Assembly (NCBI GenBank): GCA_050187875.1
Contig: JBFWXB010000003.1
Span: 62,001 to 126,000 of the forward strand
From: JAFKKS01 sp050187875
GTDB lineage: Bacteria; Pseudomonadota; Alphaproteobacteria; Rhizobiales; Xanthobacteraceae
Reading direction: 5' to 3'
DNA: 64,000 nt
The stretch's first letter is position 1, and each line of letters begins with the position of its first letter. The translations under genes were made by a program, and so were the position numbers. Of this stretch, positions 44,777-54,100 are shown in pieces. The notes beneath the pieces are model-generated. The model was not told the origin of the DNA. It did not search any database and was given only the letters and a program-made list of their open reading frames with translations.

Positions 44777-45772
44777 CTACTTCACATCGTTGATGCGCTT
44801 GATGGTATCGGCGAATTTCGGCGCGTATTTATCCCAGACCGGCTTCACCGCATCCTGGAACGGCTTCTTGTCGGCGACCTCGATGATCTGGATGCCGGCG
44901 GCCTTCGCCTTATCCATCGCCTGCTGCTCGTACTTCATCCAGAGCCCGCGCTCTTCGAGCTGCGCCTCGCGGCCGAGCTTCTTGAGCAGCGCCTGGTCGT
45001 CCTTCGAAAGCCCATCCCACGTGCGTTTCGAGAAGACGAGGATTTCCGGGACGATGAGGTGCTCGGTCAGCGTGTAGAATTTTGCGACCGTGTAGTGGTT
45101 GTCGAAGACGAAGCTCGGCGGATTGTTCTCCGCCCCGTCCACCACACCGGTCTGCAGCGCGTTGAAGACCTGATCGTAGCCCATCGACACGCCATTGCCG
45201 CCGAGCGCATTCATCATGTCGACGAACATGGGGTTGCCCATGACGCGGACCTTCATGCCCTTGAGGTCGGCCATCGTGTGGATGGGTTTCTTGGTGTCGT
45301 ACATATTGCGGGCGCCGGCATCCATCCAGCAGAGGCCAACGAGCCCCGCCTTCGGATTGTTGGTCACCTTGTCCAGCAACTCCTGCCCGATCGGCCCGTC
45401 GATCACCTTCTGCATGTGGGCGGTGTTGCGGAACAGGAACGGAAGGTTGAAGACGTTGAGGTCGTCGACGACGGGGCCAAGCGCGCCGACGCTGACGCGC
45501 GCCAGCTGAATGGCGCCGACCTGCGCCTGCTCGATCGCCTCCTTCTCGCCGCCCAGTTGCATCGACGGATACATCTGGACCGTGAGGCGGCCGTTCGTCG
45601 CCTCCGCGAGCTTCTTGCCGAGGCTCTCGACAGCGACGACCGTCGGGTATCCGGCGGGATGAACGTCGGATGCTTTCAGCACCAGTTTCTGCTGCGCGAA
45701 AGCCGGCGTCGCGACGCCGAGCGTGGCGGCGCTAAGACATGCCGCGACGATGCACATACTGAGATGTTTCAT
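44777..45772 (-). CDS. dctP: TRAP transporter substrate-binding protein DctP
   Basis: This 331-residue periplasmic protein has a signal peptide (HLSMCIVAACLSAATLGVATPAFA in part) and the DctP core: LKASDVHPAGYPTVVAVESL, VQMYPSMQLGGEKEAIEQ, the ligand arginine region in MKVRVMGNPMFVDMMNALGG, and ALQTGVVDGAENNPPSFVF. GGGAG precedes ATG 45772. It delivers the ligand to DctQM. It is divergent from the FadR-type regulator, whose operator candidate lies between. Confidence 0.93.
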   Translation of the reverse strand: MKHLSMCIVAACLSAATLGVATPAFAQQKLVLKASDVHPAGYPTVVAVESLGKKLAEATNGRLTVQMYPSMQLGGEKEAIEQAQVGAIQLARVSVGALGPVVDDLNVFNLPFLFRNTAHMQKVIDGPIGQELLDKVTNNPKAGLVGLCWMDAGARNMYDTKKPIHTMADLKGMKVRVMGNPMFVDMMNALGGNGVSMGYDQVFNALQTGVVDGAENNPPSFVFDNHYTVAKFYTLTEHLIVPEILVFSKRTWDGLSKDDQALLKKLGREAQLEERGLWMKYEQQAMDKAKAAGIQIIEVADKKPFQDAVKPVWDKYAPKFADTIKRINDVK

Positions 45773-45865
45773 TTCGCTCCCCTGGCTCTGATATGGTGCC
45801 GCCGCTGCGGTGCCCGATCGCAGATTTCCTTGTTCAGAAATCTCTGCTAAAGAGAAACGACAGTC

Positions 45866-45880
45866 ATATGATAACCATAT
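45866..45880. promoter_or_regulatory. candidate FadR/GntR operator
   Basis: ATATG-ATAAC-CATAT is a perfect 5-bp inverted repeat with a 5-base spacer between divergent dctP and the regulator, about 20 bases before the regulator start. AT-rich dyads of this size are typical for GntR/FadR dimers. Confidence 0.45.
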
Positions 45881-45900
45881 CTTTGAGCCGGTACGCGTAA

Positions 45901-46653
45901 GTGTCAAGAGCAACGCAGAAGGCCTCCGGGCCGGATTTTCCCCGTTTGCGCCCGCTGGAGGCGCGGCAGAGCCTGACGCATGAGTGCGTGCAGCAGCTCA
46001 CCGCGCAGATCGTCAGCGGAAAGCTCGCGCCCGGCGCGCGGCTGCCGACCGAGCAGGAGATGATCGCCGCCATGGGCGTGAGCCGCACGGTGGTGCGCGA
46101 AGCCGTCGCTGCGCTGCGCGCGGAAGGGCTCGTCGAAACCCGGCAAGGCGTCGGCGCGTTCGTCGCCAACAATGCGCGGCGGCCGTTCCGCATCGAGCTC
46201 GACGGGCTGGAATCGATCTCAGAGGTGCTGCAGGTGATGGAACTGCGCACCGGGGTCGAGATCGAGGCGGCCGGCTTCGCCGCCGAGCGCGCGTCGAAAA
46301 GCGGCGTGCAGAAGATCACCGATGCCTACAATACGATCGATCTCGCGATCGAGCGGGGCGAGCTCGGGATCGATCAGGATTTCGCGTTCCACTGCAGCAT
46401 CGCGGAAGCGACCGGCAACCCGAAATTCCTGCGCTTCCTCGAATATCTCGGACGTTTCATCATCCCGCGGCAAACGATCAATTTGACATCGGGTGGGACG
46501 CAGCGTACCGCGGCCCTGCGGACCTTCCAGAAGGAGCACCGGCTCATCCTCGACGCCATCGAGGCGCGCAACGTCACGCAAGCACGCGCGGCGATGCGGA
46601 GCCACCTCCTCAAGAGCCGGAACCGCTACCGCAAGCTCGCCAGCTCCGTGTGA
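45901..46653 (+). CDS. FadR/GntR-family transcriptional regulator (FCD domain)
   Basis: This 250-residue protein has a GntR winged HTH (LTAQIVSGKLAPGARLPTEQ; MGVSRTVVREAVAALRAEGL; RQGVGAFV) and a C-terminal FCD all-helical ligand domain with metal-site histidines (FAFHCSIAEATGNP, KEHRLILDAIEA). This class (UxuR/ExuR/LldR-like) senses sugar acids or organic acids. The GTG start at 45901 lacks a strong Shine-Dalgarno. It very probably controls the flanking TRAP and uronate genes. Confidence 0.9.
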   Translation: MSRATQKASGPDFPRLRPLEARQSLTHECVQQLTAQIVSGKLAPGARLPTEQEMIAAMGVSRTVVREAVAALRAEGLVETRQGVGAFVANNARRPFRIELDGLESISEVLQVMELRTGVEIEAAGFAAERASKSGVQKITDAYNTIDLAIERGELGIDQDFAFHCSIAEATGNPKFLRFLEYLGRFIIPRQTINLTSGGTQRTAALRTFQKEHRLILDAIEARNVTQARAAMRSHLLKSRNRYRKLASSV

Positions 46654-46704
46654 GCGCGCGGCCTCTCCACCTTCACTGTCACCACTCGTAAAGCGGATCT
46701 TGCA

Positions 46705-47517
46705 ATGAAAACGGTTTTGATCACCGGCGCGGCCGGCGGCATCGGCACCAGCCTGCGCCAGAAGCTCAAAGGCGCTTACCCGTCGCTGCGCCTGAGTGAT
46801 TTGAACAAGCCGAAGGATCTCAAGAGCGACGAGGAATTCATCGCCGCCGATCTTTCGGACATGGCCGCGGTCGAGAAGATCGTCGACGGCGTCGACGGCA
46901 TCGTGCACATGGGCGGCCAATCGGTCGAAGGCGACTGGCCGACGGTCCTCAACGCCAACATCATCGGCTGCTACAACGTCTTCGAGGCGGCGCGAAAAGC
47001 GAAAGTCAAGCGCATCGTCTTTGCGTCGTCGAACCATGCCGTCGGCTTCTATCCGCGGCGTCATCGCATCGGCACTGACGTCACGGCGCGGCCGGACTCG
47101 CGCTACGGCGTCAGCAAGGTGTTCGGCGAAGCGCTCGGCTCGCTCTATGCCGACAAGCACGGCATGCGCGTCACATGCCTGCGCATCGGCAATTTCGGCG
47201 ACGTGCCGCTCGATCATCGCCGCCTCGCGATCTGGCTGAGCCCCGACGACACGGCGCAGCTCGTGCGCATCGGGCTCGACCACCCCGACATCAAATATGA
47301 GATCTTCTATGGCGTGTCGGACAACGAGCGCTGCTGGTTCGACACGTCCAACGCCTACAAGTTCGGCTATCGCCCGACGGGACGCGCCGAGGAATTCCGC
47401 GAGCAGGCCTTTGCCGCGCAGGCGAAGCTGCCCAAGGACCCGGTCGGCGACTGGTACCAGGGCGGCACATTCTGCAGCGCGGAATTCGACAACGACGACG
47501 GCGTCTCGATGACGTGA
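46705..47517 (+). CDS. uronate dehydrogenase-like NAD-dependent epimerase/dehydratase
   Basis: This 270-residue extended-SDR-fold protein resembles Agrobacterium uronate dehydrogenase (Udh): LITGAAGGIGTSLRQKL, GIVHMGGQSVEGDWPTVLNA, NIIGCYNVFEAARKA, ASSNHAVGFYPRRHRIG, RPDSRYGVSKVFGEALG and the C-terminal YQGGTF. The YxxxK pair is present. Udh oxidises D-galacturonate or D-glucuronate to the aldarolactone with NAD+. It is adjacent to a FadR-type regulator and a lactone-isomerase-like gene, which supports the call. Confidence 0.85.
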   Translation: MKTVLITGAAGGIGTSLRQKLKGAYPSLRLSDLNKPKDLKSDEEFIAADLSDMAAVEKIVDGVDGIVHMGGQSVEGDWPTVLNANIIGCYNVFEAARKAKVKRIVFASSNHAVGFYPRRHRIGTDVTARPDSRYGVSKVFGEALGSLYADKHGMRVTCLRIGNFGDVPLDHRRLAIWLSPDDTAQLVRIGLDHPDIKYEIFYGVSDNERCWFDTSNAYKFGYRPTGRAEEFREQAFAAQAKLPKDPVGDWYQGGTFCSAEFDNDDGVSMT

Positions 47518-47543
47518 GGCGCCGCCCCTCGGGAGGAAACGCC

Positions 47544-48386
47544 ATGGCCGAGAAGAGCCAGACCTATCCGCGGCTCAAAGCGCCCGCGGGCCTTTGCGAC
47601 ACGCATATCCACATCTACGACCGGCGCTTTCCGACGGCGCCGACCGCGACCATGACGCCGCCGGACGCCGGCGTCGGCGCGTATAAGGAAATGTGCCGGC
47701 GTCTCGGCATCGCGCGCTCAATCATCGTGCAGCCGACCACCTACGGTCTCGACAATCGCTGCACGCTCGACGCCATCGCCGCGCTCGGCGAGATCGCGCG
47801 CGGCATCGCCGTCGTCGATGCGGGCGTAAGCGACGAGGAGATGGAGCGGCTGACCAAAGGCGGCATCCGCGGCGTGCGCTTCCACCAACTTCCGGGCGGC
47901 GCGCTCAAATGGGAGCAGCTCGACGCCATCGCCGCACGCGTGCAGTCCTTCGGCTGGCACATCCAGCTGCAGCTCGATGGCCGCGATCTGCCACAATACG
48001 AAGCGGCGATCCGCCGCTTCCCCGGCACGCTGGTGATCGACCATACCGGCAAGTTCCTCGAACCGGTGCCGGTCGAGCACGCGGCGTTCAAAATCCTCCT
48101 CGCGCTCGTCGACCGCGGTAACACCTATGTGAAGCTCTCCGCGCCTTACGAGACGTCGAAGGCCGGCGCGCCGCATTTCGATGATGTCGGCGCCATGGCC
48201 AAGGCGCTCATCCGTGCGGCGCCGGAGCGGATGCTGTGGGCCAGCAATTGGCCGCACCCTTCGGCTGCGGCCGACAGCAAACCGGATGACGCGATGCTGC
48301 TCGACGTGATGCTCGAATGGGCGCCCGATGAAGCGACGCGCACGAAGATCTTCGTCGACAATCCCGCCCGGCTCTACGGATTCTAA
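47544..48386 (+). CDS. amidohydrolase, D-galactarolactone isomerase-like (COG3618)
   Basis: This 280-residue TIM-barrel protein has LCDTHIHIYDRRFP, IIVQPTTYGLDNRCTLDAIA, RGVRFHQLPGG and the C-terminal MLWASNWPHPS. COG3618 enzymes are lactonases or lactone isomerases. The YGxDNRCTLDAI stretch recalls Agrobacterium D-galactarolactone isomerase, as I remember it. Placed after the uronate dehydrogenase-like gene, it probably processes the lactone product. GGGAGG precedes ATG 47544. The exact lactone is inferred. Confidence 0.83.
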   Translation: MAEKSQTYPRLKAPAGLCDTHIHIYDRRFPTAPTATMTPPDAGVGAYKEMCRRLGIARSIIVQPTTYGLDNRCTLDAIAALGEIARGIAVVDAGVSDEEMERLTKGGIRGVRFHQLPGGALKWEQLDAIAARVQSFGWHIQLQLDGRDLPQYEAAIRRFPGTLVIDHTGKFLEPVPVEHAAFKILLALVDRGNTYVKLSAPYETSKAGAPHFDDVGAMAKALIRAAPERMLWASNWPHPSAAADSKPDDAMLLDVMLEWAPDEATRTKIFVDNPARLYGF

Positions 48387-48389
48387 GCT

Positions 48390-49442
48390 ATGGCGCCGCG
48401 CAAACATCGCCTGGCGATCCTCGGCCTCGGCATGGCGGTCGCGCCGCATGCGAAGAGCCTGATCGACCTGCGCGACCGCATCGAGGTCGCGGCGGCGTAT
48501 AGCCAGACGGCGGCGCGGCGCAAGGCTTTCGCCACGCAATTCGACTTCCCCTTGGCGGACGACCTCGACGCGATCCTTGCCGATCCAACGATCGACATCG
48601 TCGCGGTGCTGACACCTGCCAACGCGCATCGCGACATCGTCTTGCGCGCCGCCAAAGCCGGCAAGCATGTGCTGCTGGTGAAGCCGCTCGAAGTTTCGAC
48701 GGCGCGCGCCGTCGAGCTTGTCGAAGCCTGCGAGCGCGCCGGCGTCACACTCGGCGTCGTGCTGCAGCATCGCTTCCGTCCCGCGGGACGCAAGCTCGCG
48801 GCGCTGTTGCGCGAAAACGCGCTCGGCCGCATCATCGGCTGCTCGACGTCCATCCGGCTATGGCGTCCACAAAGCTACTATGACGAGCCCGGGCGCGGCA
48901 CCAAGGCGCGCGACGGCGGCGGCGTCCTGATCACGCAGGCGATTCACACGCTCGACCTGATGCTTGGCCTTGCCGGCGACGTGTCGGAGGTGACCGCTTA
49001 CGCGACGACGACGCCCGTGCATCGCATGGAGACGGAGGACATGGTCTGCGCCGCCGCGCGGTTCGCGAACGGCGCGCTCGGCGTGATCGACGCGACGACC
49101 ACGGCCTATCCCGGCTATTCGGAACGCATCGAAATGATCGGCGAGAAAGGCACCGCCGTCCTTTCCGGCGGCGCGCTCAATGTCCGCTATCACGATGGCC
49201 GCACGGACAAGGTGGACACGCCGGCCGGCGCCGGTGGCACGGGCGCCAATCCGATGGACTTTCCCCACGACTGGCATCGCGACCTGCTCACCGACTTCAT
49301 CGACGCGATCGACGAGAAGCGCGCGCCGGTAATCAGCGGGCGCGAGGGCTTGCGCGTGCACGGGTTGATCGACGCGCTTTTGGAATCCGCCGCATCCGGC
49401 ACGCGCGCCAGCGTGAAGAATTATCAATCGGTCGGCCGCTGA
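48390..49442 (+). CDS. Gfo/Idh/MocA family oxidoreductase
   Basis: This 350-residue NAD(P)-dependent oxidoreductase has the Rossmann start HRLAILGLGMAVAPHAKSL and VAVLTPANAHRDIVLRAA. The usual EKP motif reads VKP (GKHVLLVKPLEVS), keeping the lysine. The C-terminal domain has GGGVLITQAIHTLDLMLGLA with the conserved His. The family oxidises or reduces sugars and inositols. It starts 4 bases after the preceding stop, so it is part of the uronate operon. The substrate is unknown. Confidence 0.9.
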   Translation: MAPRKHRLAILGLGMAVAPHAKSLIDLRDRIEVAAAYSQTAARRKAFATQFDFPLADDLDAILADPTIDIVAVLTPANAHRDIVLRAAKAGKHVLLVKPLEVSTARAVELVEACERAGVTLGVVLQHRFRPAGRKLAALLRENALGRIIGCSTSIRLWRPQSYYDEPGRGTKARDGGGVLITQAIHTLDLMLGLAGDVSEVTAYATTTPVHRMETEDMVCAAARFANGALGVIDATTTAYPGYSERIEMIGEKGTAVLSGGALNVRYHDGRTDKVDTPAGAGGTGANPMDFPHDWHRDLLTDFIDAIDEKRAPVISGREGLRVHGLIDALLESAASGTRASVKNYQSVGR

Positions 49443-49465
49443 TCGGCCGCAGGAGACGACGACCC

Positions 49466-50236
49466 ATGGAACTGCCGCAGAATACGTTCAAGCGCGCGCT
49501 CATCGCCGGACGATCGCAGATCGGCCTGTGGGGCAGCCTTTCGTCCGCCTATACGGCGGAAGTCGTCGCCGGCGCCGGCTTCGACTGGATCCTCGTCGAC
49601 ACCGAGCATTCGCCGGCAGACCTCGAGAACGTCATCGCCCAGCTCCAGGCGATCGCCGCCTACCCGACCGCCGCCGTGGTGCGCGTGCCATGGAACGACA
49701 TGGTGACGATCAAGCGCACGCTCGATGTCGGCGCGCAGTCGCTCCTCATCCCGCAGATCACGACCGCGGAAGAAGCGAAAGCCGCGGTCGCCTATGCACG
49801 CTATCCGACGGCCGGCCTGCGCGGCGTCGCGGGGGCGACGCGCGCCACCCGCTTCGGCCGCATCCCGGGCTATTTCAAGAAGGCGCATGAGGAGATCTGC
49901 GTCCTTCTCCAAGTCGAATCCGGCGAGGCGCTGGAGAACATCGAGGCCATTGCCGCGGTCGAGGGCGTCGACGGCATTTTCGTCGGTCCGGCGGACCTGC
50001 ATGCGTCGCTCGGCTATGCCGGCGAGAAGTCGCACGCGGACGTGATGCCGAAGATCGACAAGGCGATCGCACGTATCAAGGCGGCCGGCAAGGCACCAGG
50101 CATCCTCACCGACAACGAGGAGCACGCACGGCGCTGGCTCAAGCTCGGCGCGTTGTTCGTGGCCGTCGGCGCCGACGTCGGCCTCCTCGCGCGCGGCGCG
50201 GACGCGCTCGCCGCCAAGTTCAAGCAGCGTGCCTGA
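49466..50236 (+). CDS. HpcH/HpaI-family aldolase, GarL-like
   Basis: This 256-residue class II aldolase has WILVDTEHSPADLEN with the catalytic His/Asp region, RVPWNDMVTIKRTLDVGAQ, the metal-binding Glu in LLQVESGEALENIE and the Asp in FVGPADLHASLG. GarL-type members split 5-keto-4-deoxy-D-glucarate to pyruvate and tartronate semialdehyde; others act on 2-keto-3-deoxyrhamnonate or HKHD. The context of uronate dehydrogenase and lactone isomerase fits the GarL role. It is the last plus-strand gene of the operon. Confidence 0.9.
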   Translation: MELPQNTFKRALIAGRSQIGLWGSLSSAYTAEVVAGAGFDWILVDTEHSPADLENVIAQLQAIAAYPTAAVVRVPWNDMVTIKRTLDVGAQSLLIPQITTAEEAKAAVAYARYPTAGLRGVAGATRATRFGRIPGYFKKAHEEICVLLQVESGEALENIEAIAAVEGVDGIFVGPADLHASLGYAGEKSHADVMPKIDKAIARIKAAGKAPGILTDNEEHARRWLKLGALFVAVGADVGLLARGADALAAKFKQRA

Positions 50237-50247
50237 GAGCCTTTTGT

Positions 50248-50306
50248 CCTCCCCTGAAGGGGAAGGGTCGGCCGCAGGAGCGTATGCGACTGCGGACGGG
50301 GTGGAC
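50248..50306. repeat. CTCCCC-type intergenic repeat
   Basis: CCTCCCCTGAAGGGGAAGG is followed by CGGCCGCAGGAGCGTATGCG and CTGCGGACGGGGTGGA. It separates the convergent aldolase and TRAP permease genes and may end transcription. Confidence 0.55.
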
Positions 50307-50308
50307 TC

Positions 50309-52921
50309 TCAGGCGTGCGCGGGGACCGGCGCTTTCGCGAGGCTTCGGCGACGCCGTTGCAGCAGGACGATGCCCGCAAACAGCGCGATGGCGGGGATCG
50401 CGAACCAATACGACGACGGCCGATCGGTCGGGATCACGACGGCGCGGATTTCATCGCCCGGCTGAATGCCGTATTTGCGCGCTTCGCTTCCCAAACGCGT
50501 CGACTGGACCGTCACCTGATCACCGGCCTGCATGACGACCAGGCCCGCCCCGGCGAGCTTTTCGCGGGCATTGCTGCCCTTGCCGAGCGTCAGGCGCACG
50601 AGCTTCTCCGTCGGATCACCCCTCGCATCCTGTCCCGCCACGCGTAACCGGAACGCGCTGCCTGCCGGCGCTTTTTCCGCCTCGGCGAGCGCTTGGGATG
50701 CGGGGAGGCTGGTGTATGGCTCGCTGAACCGGTCAAGCCAGAAGCCCGGCCGGAACAACGTGAAGCAGATCAAGAGCAGAAGCACGGTCTCGTACCAGCG
50801 ATTGCGCGTGAGCAACCAATTCTGGCTTGCCGCTACGAAGGCCGCCATGGCGAGGGTCGAACAGGCGACGACAACCGCAAAATGCACCCAGCCGCCGATA
50901 TCGATCATCAGGAGCTGCGTGTTGAAAATGAAGATGAACGGGAGCAAGCCGGTACGGATTTCGTAACGGAAGCCCTGCACGCCCGTCTTTACCGGGTCGG
51001 CACCGGAAATCGCCGCCGCGGCATAGGCGGCAAGGCCCACCGGCGGCGTCACATCAGCCATCAAGCCGAAATAGAACACGAACATATGCACCGCGATCAG
51101 CGGCACGGCGATGTCGTTCTGCGCGGCGATGTCGACGAGGACGGGCGCCATCAACGTCGCGACCACCACGTAGCTCGCCGTCGTCGGCATACCCATGCCG
51201 AGCACAATGCAGATCGCCGCCGTCAGCAGCAGCATGATGACGAGGTTACCGCCCGACAGAAACTCGACGATCTCCGTCATGACGAGCCCGATGCCCGTCA
51301 GCGAGACCGTACCGACGATGATGCCGGCGGCCGCCGTCGCGATGCCTACGCCGATCATATTGCGGGCGCCGAGCTCGAACGCCGTGACGAGATCGCGGCC
51401 GCCGTTGATCCAATGCTGCGACAGCCGGCGCTCGCCGCGGAAGAACGCGGTGAGCGGATGTTGCGTGAGGACCAACGCGATTAGGCAGGTGGTGCCATAG
51501 AAGGCGGAGAGGCCCGGCGACATCTCCTCGACCATCAAGCACCAGATCAGCACGCAGACCGGGATCAGGTAATGAACGCCGGTGCGCGCGACCTCATAAA
51601 AATCGGGAACGTGGGACAGGGCCGTTGTCGGGTCGTCCGCGGGCAGATCCGGATAGCGGGCGCGATACGCCATGAGGACGACATAGGCCACCGCGATCAG
51701 AATACCGAGCGTGACGCTCGCGGCATCACCGAACAGGGTCTTGGTCCAGCCGACGCCCCAATAGATGAGCGCGGCCAGAATGACGAGTCCGCAAAACGTG
51801 AGCAGCGCTTTGAGGATTCCTTGCTTGACCGCCTCGGTGCGCGTGCGCGGCAGGCCGCGCATGCCCGCTTTCATCGCCTCGATGTCGACGATGTAAAAAA
51901 GCGAACCATAGGTCAGCAGCGCCGGCAGGATCGCGTGGCGCACCACTTCCGCATAGCTGATGCCGACATATTCAGCGATCAGGAAGGCGGCCGCGCCCAT
52001 CACCGGCGGCATCAACTGACCGTTCACCCCGGCCGCACATTCTATAGCGCCCGCCTTGATAGGCGAGTAGCCGACGCGCTTCATCAGCGGAATGGTGAAG
52101 GTGCCCGTCGTCACCACGTTCGCGATCGACGAGCCGGAGATCATTCCGGTCATGCCCGACGAGACAACGGCGGCCTTGGCTGGGCCGCCGCGAAAATTGC
52201 CAAGCAGTGAGAAGGCGATCTGGATGAAGAAATTGCCAGCGCCGGCGCGCTCGAGCAAGGTTCCAAACAAAACATAGAGGAACACGAAGCTCGTCGAAAC
52301 GCCAAGCGCGACACCGAAGATGCCCTCCGACGTGAGCCAGTATTGCGATGCCGCCCGCGCGAGCGATGCTCCCTTATGCGCGATGATGCCGGGCATCCAG
52401 GGACCAGCAAAGGTATAGCCAAGCATCAACGCCGCGATGACCGCGAGCGCCGGACCGACGGCGCGGCGCGCCGCCTCGAGCAGCAGCAGCACCCCGATGC
52501 ATGCGATCACGATGTCCGTCACGGTCGGCAGGCCCGGCCGCTGCGAAATCTCCCGATAGAAGACGATCAGGTAAAGCGACGCGACCGCCCCACCAAGCGC
52601 AAAGACCCAATCGGCGAGCGGAATGTAGGCGCGGGGCGAGCGCTTGAAGGCCGGGAAGAGCGTGAAGGCCAGGAGCAGCGCGAATGCGAGGTGCAGTGCG
52701 CGCGCTTCGGTGTCGTTGAAGATACCAATGCCGAGCTTGAAGGGCAGCGGCGAGGCATACCACAGCTGGAAGCAGGACCAGCAGATCGCGACAATGAAAA
52801 GAAATTGCGCGACCGGACCAGTCGGCTTGCGACCGCCGAGATCGGCCTCGGCAACCATCGTTTCGAGTTCAGCGCGCGCCGCGGCTTCATCGCGGCCGGA
52901 TTCTGCTGCTGCCATCGCCAT
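50309..52921 (-). CDS. TRAP transporter fused permease (4TM/12TM, DUF3394 tail)
   Basis: This 870-residue inner-membrane protein merges the small and large TRAP permeases. It has many helices, FVFLYVLFGTLLERAGAGNFF, SGMTGMISGSSIANVVTTGT, MPPVMGAAAFLIAEYVG, GMGMPTTASYVVVATLMAPV and MADVTPPVGLAAYAAAAISG. The C-terminal part after the helices (LRVAGQDARGDPTEKLVRLT) fits DUF3394. Its partner is the TAXI binding protein at 53042-54013, 120 bases upstream in transcription. GGGGGA precedes the ATG. The substrate is unknown. Confidence 0.93.
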   Translation of the reverse strand: MAMAAAESGRDEAAARAELETMVAEADLGGRKPTGPVAQFLFIVAICWSCFQLWYASPLPFKLGIGIFNDTEARALHLAFALLLAFTLFPAFKRSPRAYIPLADWVFALGGAVASLYLIVFYREISQRPGLPTVTDIVIACIGVLLLLEAARRAVGPALAVIAALMLGYTFAGPWMPGIIAHKGASLARAASQYWLTSEGIFGVALGVSTSFVFLYVLFGTLLERAGAGNFFIQIAFSLLGNFRGGPAKAAVVSSGMTGMISGSSIANVVTTGTFTIPLMKRVGYSPIKAGAIECAAGVNGQLMPPVMGAAAFLIAEYVGISYAEVVRHAILPALLTYGSLFYIVDIEAMKAGMRGLPRTRTEAVKQGILKALLTFCGLVILAALIYWGVGWTKTLFGDAASVTLGILIAVAYVVLMAYRARYPDLPADDPTTALSHVPDFYEVARTGVHYLIPVCVLIWCLMVEEMSPGLSAFYGTTCLIALVLTQHPLTAFFRGERRLSQHWINGGRDLVTAFELGARNMIGVGIATAAAGIIVGTVSLTGIGLVMTEIVEFLSGGNLVIMLLLTAAICIVLGMGMPTTASYVVVATLMAPVLVDIAAQNDIAVPLIAVHMFVFYFGLMADVTPPVGLAAYAAAAISGADPVKTGVQGFRYEIRTGLLPFIFIFNTQLLMIDIGGWVHFAVVVACSTLAMAAFVAASQNWLLTRNRWYETVLLLLICFTLFRPGFWLDRFSEPYTSLPASQALAEAEKAPAGSAFRLRVAGQDARGDPTEKLVRLTLGKGSNAREKLAGAGLVVMQAGDQVTVQSTRLGSEARKYGIQPGDEIRAVVIPTDRPSSYWFAIPAIALFAGIVLLQRRRRSLAKAPVPAHA

Positions 52922-53041
52922 CCCGATTCCCCCGAATCAGTGGTGCGTCGATCGCGGGCGGCACACGTGCGCCGCCCGCATGTTACTCTCATGAAACGTG
53001 GGGCCGGCCGTTCGTGTTCGCGTCCGTTCCCCGCGCTCCGA

Positions 53042-54013
53042 TCACATCAAGCCTTTTTCTTTGAAGTATTTCACGGCGCCGGGATGCAGCGGCGCGGTGA
53101 TGCCCGACTTCGTCATCTCTTTCGGATCGAGATTGGCGAATGCCGGGTGCAGCTTCTTGAACTCGTCGAAATTGTCGAAGACCGCCTTGACGAGATTATA
53201 GACGACGTCGTCGGGCTGCTTGGCGCTGGTAACGAGCAGCGCGCGCACGCCGTAGGTCGTCGTCTCGTTCGGGTTGTTGGCGTACATGCCACCCGGAATC
53301 TTCGCGACCGAGTAGTACGGATATTTCTTCAGCAACTCGTCGACGGCCTTGCCGGTGAGCGGGATCAGCTTGGCGCCGCACGTCGTCGTCGGGTCTTGGA
53401 TAGCCGCGGAGGGATGGCCGACGCCGTAATAGAAGCCATCGATCTTGTTGTCGCAAAGCGCTGGGCCCTGCTCATCGGCCTTGAGCTCGGCGGCGAGCGA
53501 GAAGTCCTTCAGCGTCCAGCCCATCGCCTCGAGCAGTTGCTCCATCGACGCGCGCGTGCCTGAACCCGGATTACCGACATTGAAGCGCTTGCCCTTGAAG
53601 TCCTCGAACTTCGTAACGCCCGCCTCCTTGCGCGCCAGAACCGTGAACGGCTCCGGATGCACGGCGAAGACGACGCGCAGGTCCTTGTCGGCCTTGCCCT
53701 TGAACTGCGCTTCGCCCTTATAGGCGTTGTACTGAACGTCGGACTGGGTCATGCCGAAATCGAGCTCGCCCGACTTGATGGCATTGACGTTGAACACGGA
53801 GCCGCCGGTCGATTCCACCGAGCAGCGGATGCCGGTCTTCGCCCGGTCCTTGTTCATGAGGCGGCAGATCGCACCACCGACCGCGTAGTAGACACCGGTC
53901 ACGCCGCCGGTGCCGACGGTCACGAACCGCTGCTGCGCGCTCGCCGGCTCCGCTGCAAACGAGAGCGCGAGCACCGCGGCCACGCCCAAACCATAACTCT
54001 TACTCTTCAGCAT
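53042..54013 (-). CDS. TAXI-family TRAP substrate-binding protein
   Basis: This 323-residue periplasmic protein has a signal peptide (YGLGVAAVLALSFAAEPASA) and the TAXI start FVTVGTGGVTGVYYAVGGAI. It shows ESTGGSVFNVNAIKSGELDF and NVGNPGSGTRASMEQLLEAMG. TAXI proteins work with fused permeases, so it pairs with the next gene. A GAGGTGGG lies before the ATG. Ligands known for the family include glutamate and dicarboxylates; this one is unassigned. Confidence 0.92.
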   Translation of the reverse strand: MLKSKSYGLGVAAVLALSFAAEPASAQQRFVTVGTGGVTGVYYAVGGAICRLMNKDRAKTGIRCSVESTGGSVFNVNAIKSGELDFGMTQSDVQYNAYKGEAQFKGKADKDLRVVFAVHPEPFTVLARKEAGVTKFEDFKGKRFNVGNPGSGTRASMEQLLEAMGWTLKDFSLAAELKADEQGPALCDNKIDGFYYGVGHPSAAIQDPTTTCGAKLIPLTGKAVDELLKKYPYYSVAKIPGGMYANNPNETTTYGVRALLVTSAKQPDDVVYNLVKAVFDNFDEFKKLHPAFANLDPKEMTKSGITAPLHPGAVKYFKEKGLM

Positions 54014-54100
54014 TTCCCACCTCTCTGTTTGTGGTTTTGGATCGAAAGTTTTCCAGTCGCAAAAATTGTTGTGGCAATCAACGGGCGAACCGCAGTTAGG

